6,413 nt of DNA from the NCBI GenBank assembly GCA_030950965.1, contig JAUZQP010000086.1:1-6413 (forward strand), given 5' to 3'. A program made the translations under genes and the position numbers. Positions 5,892 through 6,413 of this stretch are shown here, piece by piece; position 1 is the stretch's first letter; each line of letters starts with the position of its first letter. The stretch is from Mariprofundaceae bacterium. Lineage in GTDB: Bacteria; Pseudomonadota; Zetaproteobacteria; Mariprofundales; Mariprofundaceae. Below the pieces are notes generated by a model. That model did not search any database. It was not told the DNA's origin and saw only the letters and a list, made by a program, of their open reading frames with translations.

Positions 5892-5953
5892 CATACATTG
5901 CCGTGATGATTGCGGACAAAGGGGCAAGCAAGGGCGTGACAGTGTTGGTGAAT
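5883..5953. repeat. Dispersed repeat, copy 2 (lacks the palindromic block)
   Basis: Matches copy 1 at 4590-4742 on the same strand, but runs uninterrupted from CGTGATGATTGCG (5902-5914) into GACAAAGGGGCAAGC (from 5915), with a single TTGCG at 5910-5914. It ends about six bases before the stop codon of the cNMP-binding gene. Confidence 0.8.
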
Positions 5954-5959
5954 GTCAGG

Positions 5960-6413
5960 TTATGCCTCGTCGGTTGTTTGTTTGGGGCTCAGCAAGCTTT
6001 CTAGTAGTGCTGCAGGGTGGCTGTCATCTTCATCCTTGGGCTTTACGCTATAGTGAAAGTGTTCAAGTTCTTGCTGTAATGCGTGCAGATGTTTCGTAGC
6101 CAATGCTTGTAGGGCGGGATGGGTTTGGTAACAGGCTTGGTAAGCTGATCCACTCCAGCGCAATAACACCGCATCGCTTGCCGCTTGTACGGTTATAGCA
6201 CGCTTGCCGTTATCGGCAATGGTGGTCTCACCGATCACGCTGCCACCTTGAACTATTTTAAGCTGTACCTGTTCACCAGGCATGACGATTTTGATCGCTA
6301 GGGCACCTGAACGCACCAAGTAAACATCCAAACTGCTATCGCCCTTGTTAAAAATAACGCCGTCTTTTTGCACTCGAACGACAATCATCTCCCCTGCTAT
6401 TTGTTGTCGCAGG
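5960..6413 (-). CDS. Cyclic-nucleotide-binding (CRP/CAP-fold) domain protein, C-terminal part, cut by the window edge
   Basis: The visible 151 codons end in TAA and hold one cNMP-binding beta-roll near the C-terminus of a protein of unknown total length. Evidence is VQKDGVIFNKGDSSLDVYLVRSG (strands 1-3; read in two pieces, KDGVIFNKGD then DVYLVRSG) and the phosphate-binding cassette GETTIADNGKRAITVQA, which keeps the Glu and Arg that hold the nucleotide phosphate in the family. A helix (HPALQALATKHLHALQQEL) and a polar tail follow. No helix-turn-helix follows the domain, so it is not a CRP-type regulator. An ATG at 6386-6388 has GGGGAG directly against it, but the frame stays open to the window edge and LRQQIAGEM upstream looks like the helix that normally precedes strand 1. 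The true start is therefore probably outside. The protein could be a transporter, channel or enzyme with a C-terminal sensor; this cannot be told here. Confidence 0.8.
   Translation of the reverse strand, partial: LRQQIAGEMIVVRVQKDGVIFNKGDSSLDVYLVRSGALAIKIVMPGEQVQLKIVQGGSVIGETTIADNGKRAITVQAASDAVLLRWSGSAYQACYQTHPALQALATKHLHALQQELEHFHYSVKPKDEDDSHPAALLESLLSPKQTTDEA

Noticed and set aside
5794..6099. Plus-strand open frame of 101 codons over the gluQ upstream gap and the cNMP gene
   Set aside because: It begins inside a palindrome, crosses a repeat and overlaps the cNMP domain antisense. It shows no family features.

Overview
The window reads as a stretch of ordinary chromosome from a gammaproteobacterium. 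Four complete genes and one gene cut by the right edge all lie on the minus strand. The reading order is therefore right to left: cyclic-nucleotide-binding (cNMP) domain protein (partial), gluQ, prfC, a PPi-type 6-phosphofructokinase, and a lipoprotein peptidyl-prolyl isomerase. The gammaproteobacterial assignment is an inference. It rests on the RF3 and GluQRS types, the outer-membrane lipoprotein isomerase, and intergenic palindromes resembling those common in methanotrophic and sulfur-oxidising gammaproteobacteria. A PPi-dependent PFK is also typical of such organisms. The genus cannot be fixed from the sequence alone.

Layout: 1-326 has no gene and holds an inverted-repeat element (145-249) plus short repeats. 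327-1364 encodes a SurA/PrsA/EpsD-like parvulin lipoprotein. 1534-2712 encodes the phosphofructokinase. 2713-2935 holds its RBS, a weak promoter candidate and an 11-13-11 palindrome. 2936-4519 is prfC. 4520-4881 has no gene and holds a large palindrome and dispersed repeats. 4882-5700 is gluQ. 5701-5959 holds a dyad, a second 11-13-11 palindrome and a second copy of a dispersed repeat. 5960-6413 is the C-terminal part of a cNMP-binding protein.

The genes do not form an obvious pathway. They cover translation termination (RF3), tRNA-Asp anticodon modification (GluQRS), glycolysis/gluconeogenesis (PPi-PFK) and periplasmic protein folding. The gaps of 169-440 bp are wide for a tight operon.

No defence system, mobile-element gene, RNA gene or CRISPR array is visible. 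The unusual content is intergenic: several families of palindromic and dispersed repeats share motifs across the window. One repeat pair shows a presence/absence difference of exactly one 80-bp palindromic block flanked by TTGCG, and one repeat motif supplies the last codons of the isomerase gene.
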